From JAGVSR01 sp963742405 (lineage in GTDB: Bacteria; Pseudomonadota; Alphaproteobacteria; Rhizobiales; Hyphomicrobiaceae): a stretch of DNA of 64,000 nt. The notes under the pieces are model-generated. The model made no database searches. It worked only from the letters and a program-made list of their open reading frames with translations, and was not told the origin of the DNA. The position numbers were made by a program, and so were the translations under genes. The stretch spans positions 62,001 to 126,000 of the forward strand of contig CAVUMB010000008.1 in assembly GCA_963742405.1 (NCBI GenBank). The letters run 5' to 3'. Shown in pieces: positions 54,355-62,788 of the stretch (the stretch's first letter is position 1; each line of letters begins with the position of its first letter).

Positions 54355-56288
54355 ATGACCAGTCCGCCACTCCTCTCCGCCCAGCCTGAGCCGGGTCGCA
54401 TCCCGCGTCCTCAGCGCGCGTCCGACCAAGGCGGCGTCATGCGTTGGCTGCCCGGCCTCGACACGCTGCGCCACTACGATCCGTCATGGCTCCGCCATGA
54501 CATCGTGGCCGGGTTGGTTCTGACGACCATGCTCGTGCCTGTCGGCATTGCCTACGCCGTCGCGTCCGGTGTTCCAGGCATCTACGGCCTCTATGCGACC
54601 ATCATCCCGCTGCTGGCCTACGCACTGTTCGGCCCCAGCCGCATTCTGGTACTTGGCCCGGATTCCTCGCTGGCGGCGGTCATCCTCGCGGTCGTGCTGC
54701 CACTGTCCGGCGGAGATCCGATGCGGGCCGTCGCACTCGCCAGCATGATGGCGATCGTCTCGGGCGTTATCTGCATTCTAGCTGGATTGGCCCGCCTCGG
54801 TTTCATCACCGAGCTTCTGTCCAAGCCGATCCGCTACGGATACATGAACGGCATCGCACTCACCGTCTTGATCAGCCAGCTTCCCAAACTCTTCGGGTTC
54901 TCGATCGAGGACGCCGGACCGATCCTCGATCTTTGGGCCATTGGCAAAGCAGCTATCGGGGGACAGGCGAACTGGACGACCTTCCTGATCGGAGTGGGAA
55001 CGCTGGGGGTGATCCTGCTGCTCAAGGGCAGCAAACGATTGCCGGGCATCCTGATCGCGGTGGTTGGAGCCACGCTCGCGGTCGGAATGCTCGATTTGGC
55101 GGAGAGAGCCGGCGTATCGGTCCTGGGTCCACTTCCGCAGGGTCTGCCGTCGTTCGCTATCCCGTGGATGGCCTACAATGACCTGGTCCCTGTGCTCCTC
55201 GGCGGTCTCGCCGTTGCCCTGGTCTCGTTTGCCGACACCAGCGTTTTGTCACGCTCCTATGCGGCACGAACTCGGACGTATGTCGACCCGAACCAGGAGA
55301 TGGTGGGCCTCGGCGCAGCAAATCTCGCGGCCGGCTTCTTCCAGGGATTTCCAATCAGCAGCAGTTCCTCGCGCACGCCTGTCGCTGAGGCGGCAGGCGC
55401 AAGAACCCAGTTGACCGGAGTCGTCGGAGCGCTCGCCGTGGCTCTTCTGCTGGTTGCAGCACCGAACCTTCTCCAGAATTTGCCGTCGAGCGCACTCGCT
55501 GCCGTGGTCATCGCGTCAGCAATCGGTCTCATCGAAATCAAGGATCTCATTCGCATTTACCGGGTGCAACAGTGGGAGTTCTGGCTCTCCATGGCCTGTT
55601 TGGTAGGCGTGGCCGTACTTAGGTGCGATACCTGGCATCGCTCTGGCGGTCGTGATTGCCGTGATTGAATTCCTATGGGATGCGTGGCGCCCGCATTCCG
55701 CTGTGCTTGGACGCGCAGAAGGCGTCAAAGGCTACCATGACATCAAGCGCTATCCCGAGGCCCGCCTCATTCCTGGCCTCGTGCTGTTTCGCTGGGACGC
55801 GCCCTTGTTCTTTGCCAACGCCGAGCTGTTCCAGGAGCGCATCCTGGAGGCGGCCGCGACCTCACCGACTCCCGTGCGCTGGCTGGTTGTTGCGGCTGAG
55901 CCCGTAACGAGCGTCGACATCACGGCCGCTGATGTCCTGGCCGAATTGGACCACACGTTGCGGGATGCTGGGCATTGAACTCTGCTTTGCCGAACTGAAA
56001 GACCCGGTCAAGGACAAGCTGAAGCGCTTCGGATTGTTCACGCAGCTCGGCGAAGAGGGGTTCTTTCCAACTCTAGGCGCGGCGGTCAGCGCGTATCTCA
56101 AGACCCACTCGGTGGACTGGAAAGACTGGGAGGATCGAACGCATCTGATGAAAGGGATTGTAGGCCAGAAGCGCCATAGTCGAGTAACGACGTGTAGATC
56201 TCACGCCTTGACTTGCTGTGCTGGCGGGCGAAGGTTGAAAGATGCTGACCCTCTATATTCTCCGGCACGCCAAAGCCGCACCGGCTGA
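54355..56288 (+). CDS. SulP-family anion permease 2 with STAS domain, two frameshifts
   Basis: A second SulP carrier, tandem to the first but clearly distinct in sequence. The first frame shows LPGLDTLRHYDPSWLRHDIVAGLVLTTMLVPVGIAYAVASGVPGIYGLYATIIPLLAYALFGPSRILVLGPDSS and RTYVDPNQEMVGLGAANLAAGFFQGFPISSSSSRTPVAE. Removing an extra a near 55621 restores VAVLGAIPGIALAVVIAVIEFLWDAW; removing an extra g near 55971 restores DAGIELCFAELKDPVKDKLKRFGLF at the end of the STAS domain. The protein should end soon after DWKDWED (about 56135); the frame stop at 56288 overlaps sixA and is probably not the true end. Substrate (sulfate or bicarbonate) cannot be inferred. Confidence 0.88.
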
Positions 56289-56748
56289 CGCAGTTCAGAA
56301 CGACTACGAGCGCCCCCTCACCAAGGGCGGTGCCAAGGATGCAGCCAACATCGGCAAATACCTCAGGACCGAAAGCCTACAGCTAGATCTCGTTCTCTGT
56401 TCCGGCGCGACGCGAACACGCGCAACTTTGGAACGCGTTCTTGCCGAACTCGGCGAACCGGCGCCCGAAGTCCGCTACGAAAGCGCTCTCTATCATTCAT
56501 CTCCTGCCGCCCTGCTCGAAACACTGCAGAATCTCGCCGCGGCGCCACAACACGTCATGACGGTTGGCCACAATCCAGAACTTCACGCGCTCTGCGTTGA
56601 ATTGATTGGGCAGGGCAAACCGAAGGACGTTTCCGCGCTTACGTCGAAGCTCCCGAAATCTGCGCTTGCGGTCATCGAATTCGATGTTGCGGAATGGCAA
56701 GAGGTTCGCGCCGGATCAGGCAGATTGGCGCGCTTCATTACACCGTAG
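56242..56748 (+). CDS. sixA: SixA-type phosphohistidine phosphatase
   Basis: A 168-residue histidine-phosphatase-superfamily protein. It has LYILRHAKAAPA (catalytic RHxK), YERPLTKGGAKDAANIGKYL, LCSGATRTRATLERVLAEL, and the second catalytic His in MTVGHNPELHAL. SixA removes phosphate from phosphohistidine of phosphotransfer proteins; alphaproteobacterial homologues are of uncertain target. Gaagg 5 bases upstream supports the ATG at 56242. It follows the SulP pair and may be co-transcribed. Confidence 0.9.
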   Translation: MLTLYILRHAKAAPADAVQNDYERPLTKGGAKDAANIGKYLRTESLQLDLVLCSGATRTRATLERVLAELGEPAPEVRYESALYHSSPAALLETLQNLAAAPQHVMTVGHNPELHALCVELIGQGKPKDVSALTSKLPKSALAVIEFDVAEWQEVRAGSGRLARFITP

Positions 56749-57051
56749 ACGATCAGACGATGCACCTCCTTCGCAGAGGTCCGGCACGGACGCAGACGCC
56801 GCCGTAGATGCGACAGCCGATTTAGAGGTGTGCGGGTTTCTCTTTGACGGCGCCTAATCCAATCGAATTCATGCAATGTCTGTCTCGAATTGAGCTCTTG
56901 CGCAGGACCGCTTTCTCCGTTTATGGACCGAGGACGAAGGCGACTGAACCAATAACAAATAAAATACGAGTTCTGGTGTTTTTAATGGTGCAATCATGAG
57001 CAGTTCGGCCTACCCGCAAGGGCCGCTGAGCCGGATAATGATGTTCCACTC
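56749..57051. other. Intergenic, 303 bp, upstream of bactofilin
   Basis: No supported gene. An AT-rich part near 56950-56990 (aataacaaataaaatacgag) could hold a promoter. An ATG at 56996 begins a short frame, MSSSAYPQGPLSR, that would join the bactofilin frame if one base were added, so the right end may be coding. Confidence 0.4.
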
Positions 57052-57441
57052 GTGCTAGGGCCAAAGGCATCGGTGATAGGTTGTCTAGCACTTCCCGGTG
57101 AGGCCATTATCCAGGGGCGCCTAGAGGGAGAGATCAAAGCTGACGGAATTCTTGTCTGTCGCGGCGGGACAATCTCAGGGACCGTAATCGCCACTGAGGT
57201 CACCATAGAGGGCGAAGCTCTTGATGTACTGATCTTTGCAGACAGTGTCGTCCTGCGTGATGGGTCGACCGTCACAGGCGAGATCTGGCACAAAGAGTTG
57301 GTGCTAGAAGCTGGTCACCTGTTCGAGGGCAAGAGCAGACGTCACGAAGACCCAAGAAGCTTGGCACCCTTGCCGCCTCCAAGCTCGGAGGCTGAGGAGC
57401 CTTTCGACGAAGAAGCTCCCGATGTCATCGAAACTGCTTAG
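57052..57441 (+). CDS. Bactofilin
   Basis: Polymer-forming cytoskeletal protein. The 129-residue frame carries the bactofilin beta-helix: LGPKASVIGCLALPGEAIIQGRLEGEIKADGILVCRGGTISGTVIATEVTIEGEALDVLIFADSVVLRDGSTVTGEI. A Pro/Glu-rich tail follows. The start is uncertain: GTG 57052 lies inside what is normally the linker. A better N-terminus may be the ATG at 56996 (MSSSAYPQGPLSR), in another frame, joined by a one-base shift near 57034. Bactofilins usually shape the envelope or localise wall enzymes; no M23 gene is adjacent here. The K+ channel gene begins 42 bp later. Confidence 0.85.
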   Translation: MLGPKASVIGCLALPGEAIIQGRLEGEIKADGILVCRGGTISGTVIATEVTIEGEALDVLIFADSVVLRDGSTVTGEIWHKELVLEAGHLFEGKSRRHEDPRSLAPLPPPSSEAEEPFDEEAPDVIETA

Positions 57442-57482
57442 CCTAGCTTGATGCTTCTGTGCGCTGTGGGAAGGAGAGATCC

Positions 57483-57929
57483 ATGCTGCGCCAGTTCCTG
57501 TTCGGTGGCTCCATCAGCATTTGCAATATCGTCATCCACGCTCTCATCATGACAGCCGTGGTTCGCGCCTCTCAGGCGGCAGCTGCTAAAGCCGCGACAC
57601 GTCCCAATCTGTTGCTGATCGCCGTAATGGTGGCGACGGCATCCGTATTGATGGTGGCCCACACATGCGAAATCATTGTGTGGTCTCTGGCCTACGGGCT
57701 TGTCGACGCCGTCTCCGACAGCACGGCTCACCTCTACTTCGCGTTCGTGAATTACACGACACTCGGATATGGCGATATTGTTCCGGTGGAGAGGTGGCGG
57801 CTGCTCGGCCCGATGACAGCCATGAATGGAGTGCTTCTGTTCGGTTGGTCGACTGCCGTCATTTTCGAGGTCTTGCGGAAGACAATAGCCCGCAGTTCAT
57901 CTGCAGACGACATCGATCCGGCCAGATAG
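57483..57929 (+). CDS. Two-helix potassium channel (Ion_trans_2)
   Basis: A 148-residue membrane protein. The selectivity filter is seen in NYTTLGYGDIVPVERW (TLGYGD), preceded by the pore helix HLYFAFV and followed by the inner helix LLGPMTAMNGVLLFGWSTAVIFEVL. Two further N-terminal hydrophobic segments (SISICNIVIHALIMTAVV and LLLIAVMVATASVLMVAH) make about four spans in total. No regulatory RCK domain is attached. Ggaaggagag upstream fixes the ATG at 57483. It precedes the CAX gene by 26 bp, so K+ and Ca2+ or H+ movement may be linked. Confidence 0.9.
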   Translation: MLRQFLFGGSISICNIVIHALIMTAVVRASQAAAAKAATRPNLLLIAVMVATASVLMVAHTCEIIVWSLAYGLVDAVSDSTAHLYFAFVNYTTLGYGDIVPVERWRLLGPMTAMNGVLLFGWSTAVIFEVLRKTIARSSSADDIDPAR

Positions 57930-57955
57930 ACTTGAGCCAAAAGGAACGGGTGCTC

Positions 57956-59029
57956 ATGAACCTGCTGCTCCAAGAAATCCGGCGTCAGCCCTTGCTCTGG
58001 TTATTGGGTATGGTGCCTGTTGTCTTTGTCGTCCAAAGAGCGAAGCCCGAAGCCCACACGCTCCTCTTTCTGCTGTCCGTGCTGGCAATCATTCCCCTGG
58101 CAGTTCTGCTCAGTCATGCGACCGAATCCGTCGCCGCAAAGACTGGCGATGCTGCGGGTGGGCTTCTCAATGCCACGTTGGGGAACCTGACCGAGTTGGT
58201 GATCGCGCTGACCGCGCTCAGGGCGGGAGAGTACGCACTCGTGAAGGCGTCCATCGCAGGGGCGATCGTAACGAACACGCTTTTCATGCTCGGTGCGTCG
58301 TTCCTGTTGGGTGGCCTGAAGTACCATTTCCAGGAATACAATCGGGTCAACGCACGCATTCAAGCAGGGCTGCTGTTCCTCGCCACAGTGGGTCTGCTCG
58401 TTCCGTCCGCCATCTCCCACGTCGATTCAGAGGCGCACGCGGCTTTCACGAGCAAGCTCAGCATTGGCTTATCGGTCCTACTCATTTCTGCCTACGCTCT
58501 TGGCCTGCTGTTCTCACTGAAAACACATAAGGAGCTGTTCGCGAATGCAGACCATCAGGGTGATCACGAGGACCATTGGCCGCTGCCCATGGCACTCACA
58601 GTTCTTGTCGTGGTGACGATTGCCGTCGCATTGACGAGCGAGATCTTTGTCGAGTCGGTCCAGGAGGCTGCGGTGACGCTCGGTATGACGCCGGCGTTCG
58701 TTGGATTCGTGGTCGTCTCGCTCGTCGGTGCTGCCTGCCAGTCTCGCAAGGACCGGCTGGACCTGAGCGTGAGCATCGCCCTGGGAAGCGCCTCCCAAAT
58801 CGCGCTCTTCGTTGCTCCGGTGCTGTTGCTGCTGAGCTATATCATTGGTCCGACACCAATGGACCTCCAGTTCTGGCCAGGCGCGATCATCATGATCCTC
58901 ATCGCAACTATGACTGCATCACTGGTTACGATGAGCGGCCGCTCAGCTTGGTTCACAGGCGTCCTGACATTGACGGTCTATCTAATCTTCGGATTGACGC
59001 TCTACCTGCTTCCGCCCGTTACAACATGA
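57956..59029 (+). CDS. Ca2+/H+ antiporter of the CAX/CaCA family, second acidic motif missing
   Basis: A 357-residue membrane antiporter with about 11 helices. The first alpha-repeat is intact: LLNATLGNLTELVIALTALRAGEYALVKASIAGAIVTNTLFMLG. The second repeat reads FVGFVVVSLVGAACQSRKDRLDLSVSIALGSASQIALFVAPVLLLLSY. In relatives I know the segment after VGAA continues with an acidic AEM(A/T) stretch of about seven residues before SRKDRLDLS, supplying the second catalytic Glu; here it is absent without loss of frame. ATG 57956 is preceded by aaaagg; a GTG two codons upstream is possible. The gap could be a real deletion or an assembly error. Confidence 0.9.
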   Translation: MNLLLQEIRRQPLLWLLGMVPVVFVVQRAKPEAHTLLFLLSVLAIIPLAVLLSHATESVAAKTGDAAGGLLNATLGNLTELVIALTALRAGEYALVKASIAGAIVTNTLFMLGASFLLGGLKYHFQEYNRVNARIQAGLLFLATVGLLVPSAISHVDSEAHAAFTSKLSIGLSVLLISAYALGLLFSLKTHKELFANADHQGDHEDHWPLPMALTVLVVVTIAVALTSEIFVESVQEAAVTLGMTPAFVGFVVVSLVGAACQSRKDRLDLSVSIALGSASQIALFVAPVLLLLSYIIGPTPMDLQFWPGAIIMILIATMTASLVTMSGRSAWFTGVLTLTVYLIFGLTLYLLPPVTT

Positions 59030-59092
59030 GCACACGACTGACCAGGTAATCCCCGATAAAAAAGCTTAAGAGCCCGTCATGTGAGAGCCCAA

Positions 59093-59104
59093 ATGATCGA
59101 TCAT
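59093..59104. repeat. 12-bp perfect palindrome atgatcgatcat
   Basis: A perfect 12-base palindrome in the 254-bp gap between the convergent CAX and ppk2 genes. The rest of the gap has no supported gene. It could be a protein-binding site but is short enough to be chance. Confidence 0.25.
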
Positions 59105-59283
59105 CCATTGAGGAGATCATGCAGACTTCGACGGCCGGGCAATAAATACTTATGGCTTCCCCCGCATCTTGGGGCTTGACGCAAGAAGAGTTTGAAGGAC
59201 GTCCTTGATCGATTCCGCGGACCTGATTCAGGGTGCGCGGCAACGGCTGGTCCGGGATTTCAAGGACACACCTCCAAACCCGC

Positions 59284-60132
59284 TCAGAAGACCTCGGGAA
59301 TGAACCGGAAGTTGAAGTCGTCACTCTCCTTCGGCTTTTCTACCGAGCGTTTTGGCAGCTTGACCTTGTCTCGCGAGACCTTCTCGTAGGGTATCTTGCT
59401 CAGAAGGTGCCGGATGATGTTGAGCCGCGCCCGCTTCTTGTCATCCGAGCGGGCGACATACCATGGTGCCCAGGCGGTATCGGTGGCGTGGAACATTTCA
59501 TCCCGCGCATTCGTGTAATCGTCCCAGCGCGTGTATGACTTGATATCCATGGGCGAGAGCTTCCAAATCTTGCGCCCGTCATCGACACGGGCTTCCAAGC
59601 GCCGCGTCTGCTCGTCGGGACTGACCTCGAGCCAGTACTTGAGCAGGATGATCCCCGACTCGACCATCGCCTTTTCGACACCCGGAGTGGAATCGAGGAA
59701 CTTTTTTACCTGCTCATCGGTGCAAAAGCCCATGACGCGTTCGACCCCGGCGCGATTGTAATAGCTCCGGTCGAAAATTGTGATCTCCCCGGCGGCGGGA
59801 AAGTGCTGGATGTAACGTTGAATGTAGAGCTGAGATTTCTCACGCTCGGTGGGGGCCGGGAGAGCGACCACGCGAAAGATACGCGGGCTCACGCGTTCAG
59901 TGATCGCCTTGATGGTTCCCCCCTTGCCGGCACCATCACGGCCCTCGAACACGATGCAGACCTTTTTGCCCTCGTGGCGCACCCATTCCTGCAACTTCAC
60001 GAGTTCGACATGGAGCTTCTTGAGTTCCTTCTCGTACGCCTTTCGTTTCAAAGGTCCGCCGGCGGCTTCCTCATTTTCCGTCGCCTCAATCACTCGGTCG
60101 CCGCCGTTGTCTTTCGCGGTCTTCTTTTTCAT
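59284..60132 (-). CDS. ppk2: Polyphosphate kinase 2
   Basis: Phosphorylates nucleoside di- or monophosphates with polyphosphate, or the reverse. The 282-residue length points to a single-domain PPK2. It has KKVCIVFEGRDGAGKGGTIKAITERVSPRIFRVVALPAPTEREKSQ (Walker A), FPAAGEITIFDRSYYNRAGVERVMGF (Walker B and lid), and KYWLEVSPDEQTRRLEARVDDGRKIWKLSPMD. It begins MKKKTAKDNGGDRVIEATENEE, a variable charged leader. The HlyD gene ends 37 bp upstream on the same strand, so it is the last gene of that operon. ADP-versus-AMP preference cannot be judged here. Confidence 0.94.
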   Translation of the reverse strand: MKKKTAKDNGGDRVIEATENEEAAGGPLKRKAYEKELKKLHVELVKLQEWVRHEGKKVCIVFEGRDGAGKGGTIKAITERVSPRIFRVVALPAPTEREKSQLYIQRYIQHFPAAGEITIFDRSYYNRAGVERVMGFCTDEQVKKFLDSTPGVEKAMVESGIILLKYWLEVSPDEQTRRLEARVDDGRKIWKLSPMDIKSYTRWDDYTNARDEMFHATDTAWAPWYVARSDDKKRARLNIIRHLLSKIPYEKVSRDKVKLPKRSVEKPKESDDFNFRFIPEVF

Positions 60133-60169
60133 GTCGTCACCGTTCCAGGTTGCTGTGAAAAGAGTTGCC

Positions 60170-61405
60170 TCAATGTCCGCCCCCGAAAACCAGGATTTGG
60201 AAGGGCATAAAGATCGCCTGGGCTCGGAGGATGATGGCGTGCACCAAAGCCACAGTATCCACGATATGCAGATAGGTGCGTCGAAAGAAGTTCGTTTCTG
60301 TCTGAATCCGCTCGTGATTGTTGGAATAGGCGTTGACGATGCAGCTCGACCCCGGCGTGACGTCGTCGAGGCCGCCTTCGTACATCGGCTCGAGGAAGGC
60401 GAGGAGCGTGCCGGGCTGGCGAACCTGTGACAGGTCGACGAGCTGCTCTCCAGCCTTGAATTGACCAGCGGCGATGAAGTCCTGCAGATCGGTGATAACG
60501 AGCGGAATGATCACAAGCGGCTTCGAATAGCAAACCGCTTCCGCCGCCATGCCGACCTTCAACACCTGCGCCTCGATCTGGCCGAAACCGGCGTGGAGCT
60601 GGCGCTTTCGGCTGCCAATCGAGGGAATGAGTATGCCGGCTGGACGCATGAAGGGATTGATGAAATCTCCAACCTTCAGCACGAACTGCTCGATGTTTCC
60701 GTCGACGCCAGCGTAGACGACCGTTTTGTCGAGGGCGACCTGCGCTTCATCGAGGGCGGCCTTGGCGCTGGCCTTTTCCGCCGGCAGAAGTGTCGAAATC
60801 CGTGTCTCTGCTGCCTGCAAGGCAGCATCCGCGGCCGCGACTTGTCCTTTGCGGGCTTCGACGCCCACTTGCAGCTTTTCGATCTCACGTGCGGCGACGA
60901 CACCCGCATTACGCGCGACGAGTTCCTCTTTGGTGCGCAGTTCGTCGATCGCCTGCTGCAAAGCTCCCTGCGCCTGCTGGATTTGTCCTTTGGCGGCAGC
61001 CACGTCCGACTTCGCCATGACCATGGCGGCATCGACCTCCTCGACGCGGCGCTTGGCGGTCTCGAGCGCGGCTTCCTGCTTAGAGCTGTCGAGCTTGAAG
61101 AGCTTTTGGCCCTGCGTCACTCGATCGGTCACATTGACGTAGATCTCCGAGACGCGGCCCGCTGTATCGGGAAGAATCGGCACTGTGCGAAAAAATGAAA
61201 CGACGTTCGTCGTGGCCGGGTGGTTGTAGAAAACAACGGTGATCAACAGCACCGTCAGCATGATGCAAGCGGTAATGCCCCAGCGGAGTTCGTACCAAAC
61301 CGAATAGAGGGTGATTTCACGGCCCCACTCCTTACCCTGGTAAAAGCGGCGGTAAAGGTAATCGGGCAGGATCGTGAGTAGCGAACAGAGGGTCAGCTCA
61401 AGCAT
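60170..61405 (-). CDS. HlyD-family membrane fusion protein (YiaV-like)
   Basis: A 411-residue periplasmic adaptor anchored by an N-terminal helix (about 47-68, WGITACIMLTVLLITVVFYN). It has the lipoyl/barrel parts (VVSFFRTVPILPDTAGRVSEIYVNVTDRVTQGQKLFKLD), a long coiled-coil hairpin (about 110-225, rich in Ala, Glu, Lys, Gln) and a second half VVYAGVDGNIEQFVLKVGDFINPFMRPAGILIPS. The C-terminus has an additional hydrophobic stretch. It lies 3 bp after a DUF3302-like gene, the same pairing as YiaV-YiaW of E. coli. No ABC or MFS pump is adjacent, so the partner and cargo are unknown. Confidence 0.88.
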   Translation of the reverse strand: MLELTLCSLLTILPDYLYRRFYQGKEWGREITLYSVWYELRWGITACIMLTVLLITVVFYNHPATTNVVSFFRTVPILPDTAGRVSEIYVNVTDRVTQGQKLFKLDSSKQEAALETAKRRVEEVDAAMVMAKSDVAAAKGQIQQAQGALQQAIDELRTKEELVARNAGVVAAREIEKLQVGVEARKGQVAAADAALQAAETRISTLLPAEKASAKAALDEAQVALDKTVVYAGVDGNIEQFVLKVGDFINPFMRPAGILIPSIGSRKRQLHAGFGQIEAQVLKVGMAAEAVCYSKPLVIIPLVITDLQDFIAAGQFKAGEQLVDLSQVRQPGTLLAFLEPMYEGGLDDVTPGSSCIVNAYSNNHERIQTETNFFRRTYLHIVDTVALVHAIILRAQAIFMPFQILVFGGGH

Positions 61406-61408
61406 GGA

Positions 61409-61841
61409 TCAGGTTCCCTGTGGCCGAGCGGCGGCCGATGGTGGGACTCGGCGAGTTTCGCTACCGGAAGTCCGGGCTGCACACTCGTCCTCCGGCGGCG
61501 GCTCAACGCCCGACATTTTTTCCAATGAGGTTGCCATGCGCTTCCACGGCCCGACAAAGTCGGGCAGATCGACGAGAGCGAGGAGCAAGCCCGCGACCCA
61601 GAACGCATGCACGTGCGTGAACAGCGACAGGAGCCCGAGGACGGCCACCACCTCGAACTGCATTTTCTTGTGACCGAGGCGTTCGGGAAGCGAATGGAGC
61701 GTGAAGAACAGAATTCCGAGTCCGACGATGGCAGCAATCACGACAGATCGTCGTGATCACGTAAAGCGGATCACCCTCGTGCGGCCCACTGATGAACCAC
61801 GGCATATGCTCCAGCGCGGCTGGATGCTGACCTTCGGTCAT
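61409..61841 (-). CDS. DUF3302 (YiaW-like) membrane protein, frameshifted
   Basis: A small inner-membrane protein with two helices. The first frame gives MTEGQHPAALEHMPWFISGPHEGDPLYVITTI; removing one extra t near 61747 continues VVIAAIVGLGILFFTLHSLPERLGHKKMQFEVVAVLGLLSLFTHVHAFWVAGLLLALVDLPDF and an acidic tail. The spacing LHSLP...HKK...LSLFTHVHAFWV resembles YiaW of E. coli (LHDIP, SLFTLHVIW). Rebuilt length is 143 residues. The ATG at 61841 is chosen over a GTG two codons upstream. It precedes the HlyD gene by 3 bp and probably forms a complex with it. Confidence 0.75.
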
Positions 61842-62095
61842 CGTCACCCCATCACAAATTAGAAAAATCGTTCGGCTTCGTGGCCAGCAGATCGCTATCT
61901 GCCAACCCGATATCGCCCCTGTTGCACGAGTAGATCCTGGAAGTCGAGCGAACCTTGATCTGAGTCACATTTCAGAGGAAGAATCACGCGTCGCGCCAGA
62001 GGCGGCTACTAAGCTAAGCGCCAACAACGAGAGGAAGTACGTGTAGCCAGCAGATGGGACTTTTCCGCGCCACCCGACGCGCCTCATCCGCCTAT

Positions 62096-62785
62096 TCACA
62101 GAGGCTGGGCGGTCTCAGGCCTTGGATTGTCGCGCAGCAGACAGACGCTGATCGCGAAGACCCACAACGGAAGGACAATGAGGCCCCAGCCCAGCAGGCC
62201 ACCGCCAAAGAGCAGCACGGCAGCGAGCGCATAACCCAAATACGCCAACCATTGCGGCGCAAAGCTCGCGTAGATCACTACGGTGGACGTCGAGAACATG
62301 AACACCGCCGCCATCTTCACGGCGTAGACGTTCATGATTCCGTAGACGAAGGCCCTGGCCAGCGGAAACATCGCTGAGTTCGACAATGCGTCAGGAAATG
62401 CCTGTGATGTCAGGATTATCGCGCCGATCAGAGCGGACGCAACGAACAGCATGGCCAGGAACAGAAGTGCGCTACCAAAAAATACGGTCGCAAAGAATCT
62501 ATCTTCCTCCGCACCGAGGCGGTCGCGGAGTGCACCCAGAAACCAGAGGAATGCGATGCCTGCAAAGGGCACGAGATTAATCGCGAGAGCAACCTTCTGC
62601 GCATGCGCCTGAAGCCAGAGGCCGGGCTCCAACGGATCGGCCGGGACGGACAGCCGGAAGAGCCAGAGGATCAAAATCGTCAGAATAGAAAACACGATGC
62701 CCGCAATGGCGGCCGCTCGCGGCGTCTTTAGCGTCGGGCGAGTCAACGCCCGTGATTGCGTTGCGGACTGGGCTTCGTGGTGCAT
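62096..62785 (-). CDS. Multi-spanning membrane protein, function unknown
   Basis: A 229-residue inner-membrane protein with six or so helices, for example AIAGIVFSILTILILWLF, VALAINLVPFAGIAFLWFLG, FFGSALLFLAMLFVASALIG, AFVYGIMNVYAVKMAAVFMF and YLGYALAAVLLFGGGLLGWG. A conserved-looking motif NLVPFAGIAFLWFLGALRDRLG recalls unnamed actinobacterial and proteobacterial membrane proteins. No transport or enzyme motif is recognisable. It starts 3 bp after the DUF2254 stop, so the two are one operon; the 254 bp after it (61842-62095) hold nothing supported. Confidence 0.7.
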   Translation of the reverse strand: MHHEAQSATQSRALTRPTLKTPRAAAIAGIVFSILTILILWLFRLSVPADPLEPGLWLQAHAQKVALAINLVPFAGIAFLWFLGALRDRLGAEEDRFFATVFFGSALLFLAMLFVASALIGAIILTSQAFPDALSNSAMFPLARAFVYGIMNVYAVKMAAVFMFSTSTVVIYASFAPQWLAYLGYALAAVLLFGGGLLGWGLIVLPLWVFAISVCLLRDNPRPETAQPL

Positions 62786-62788
62786 GGA

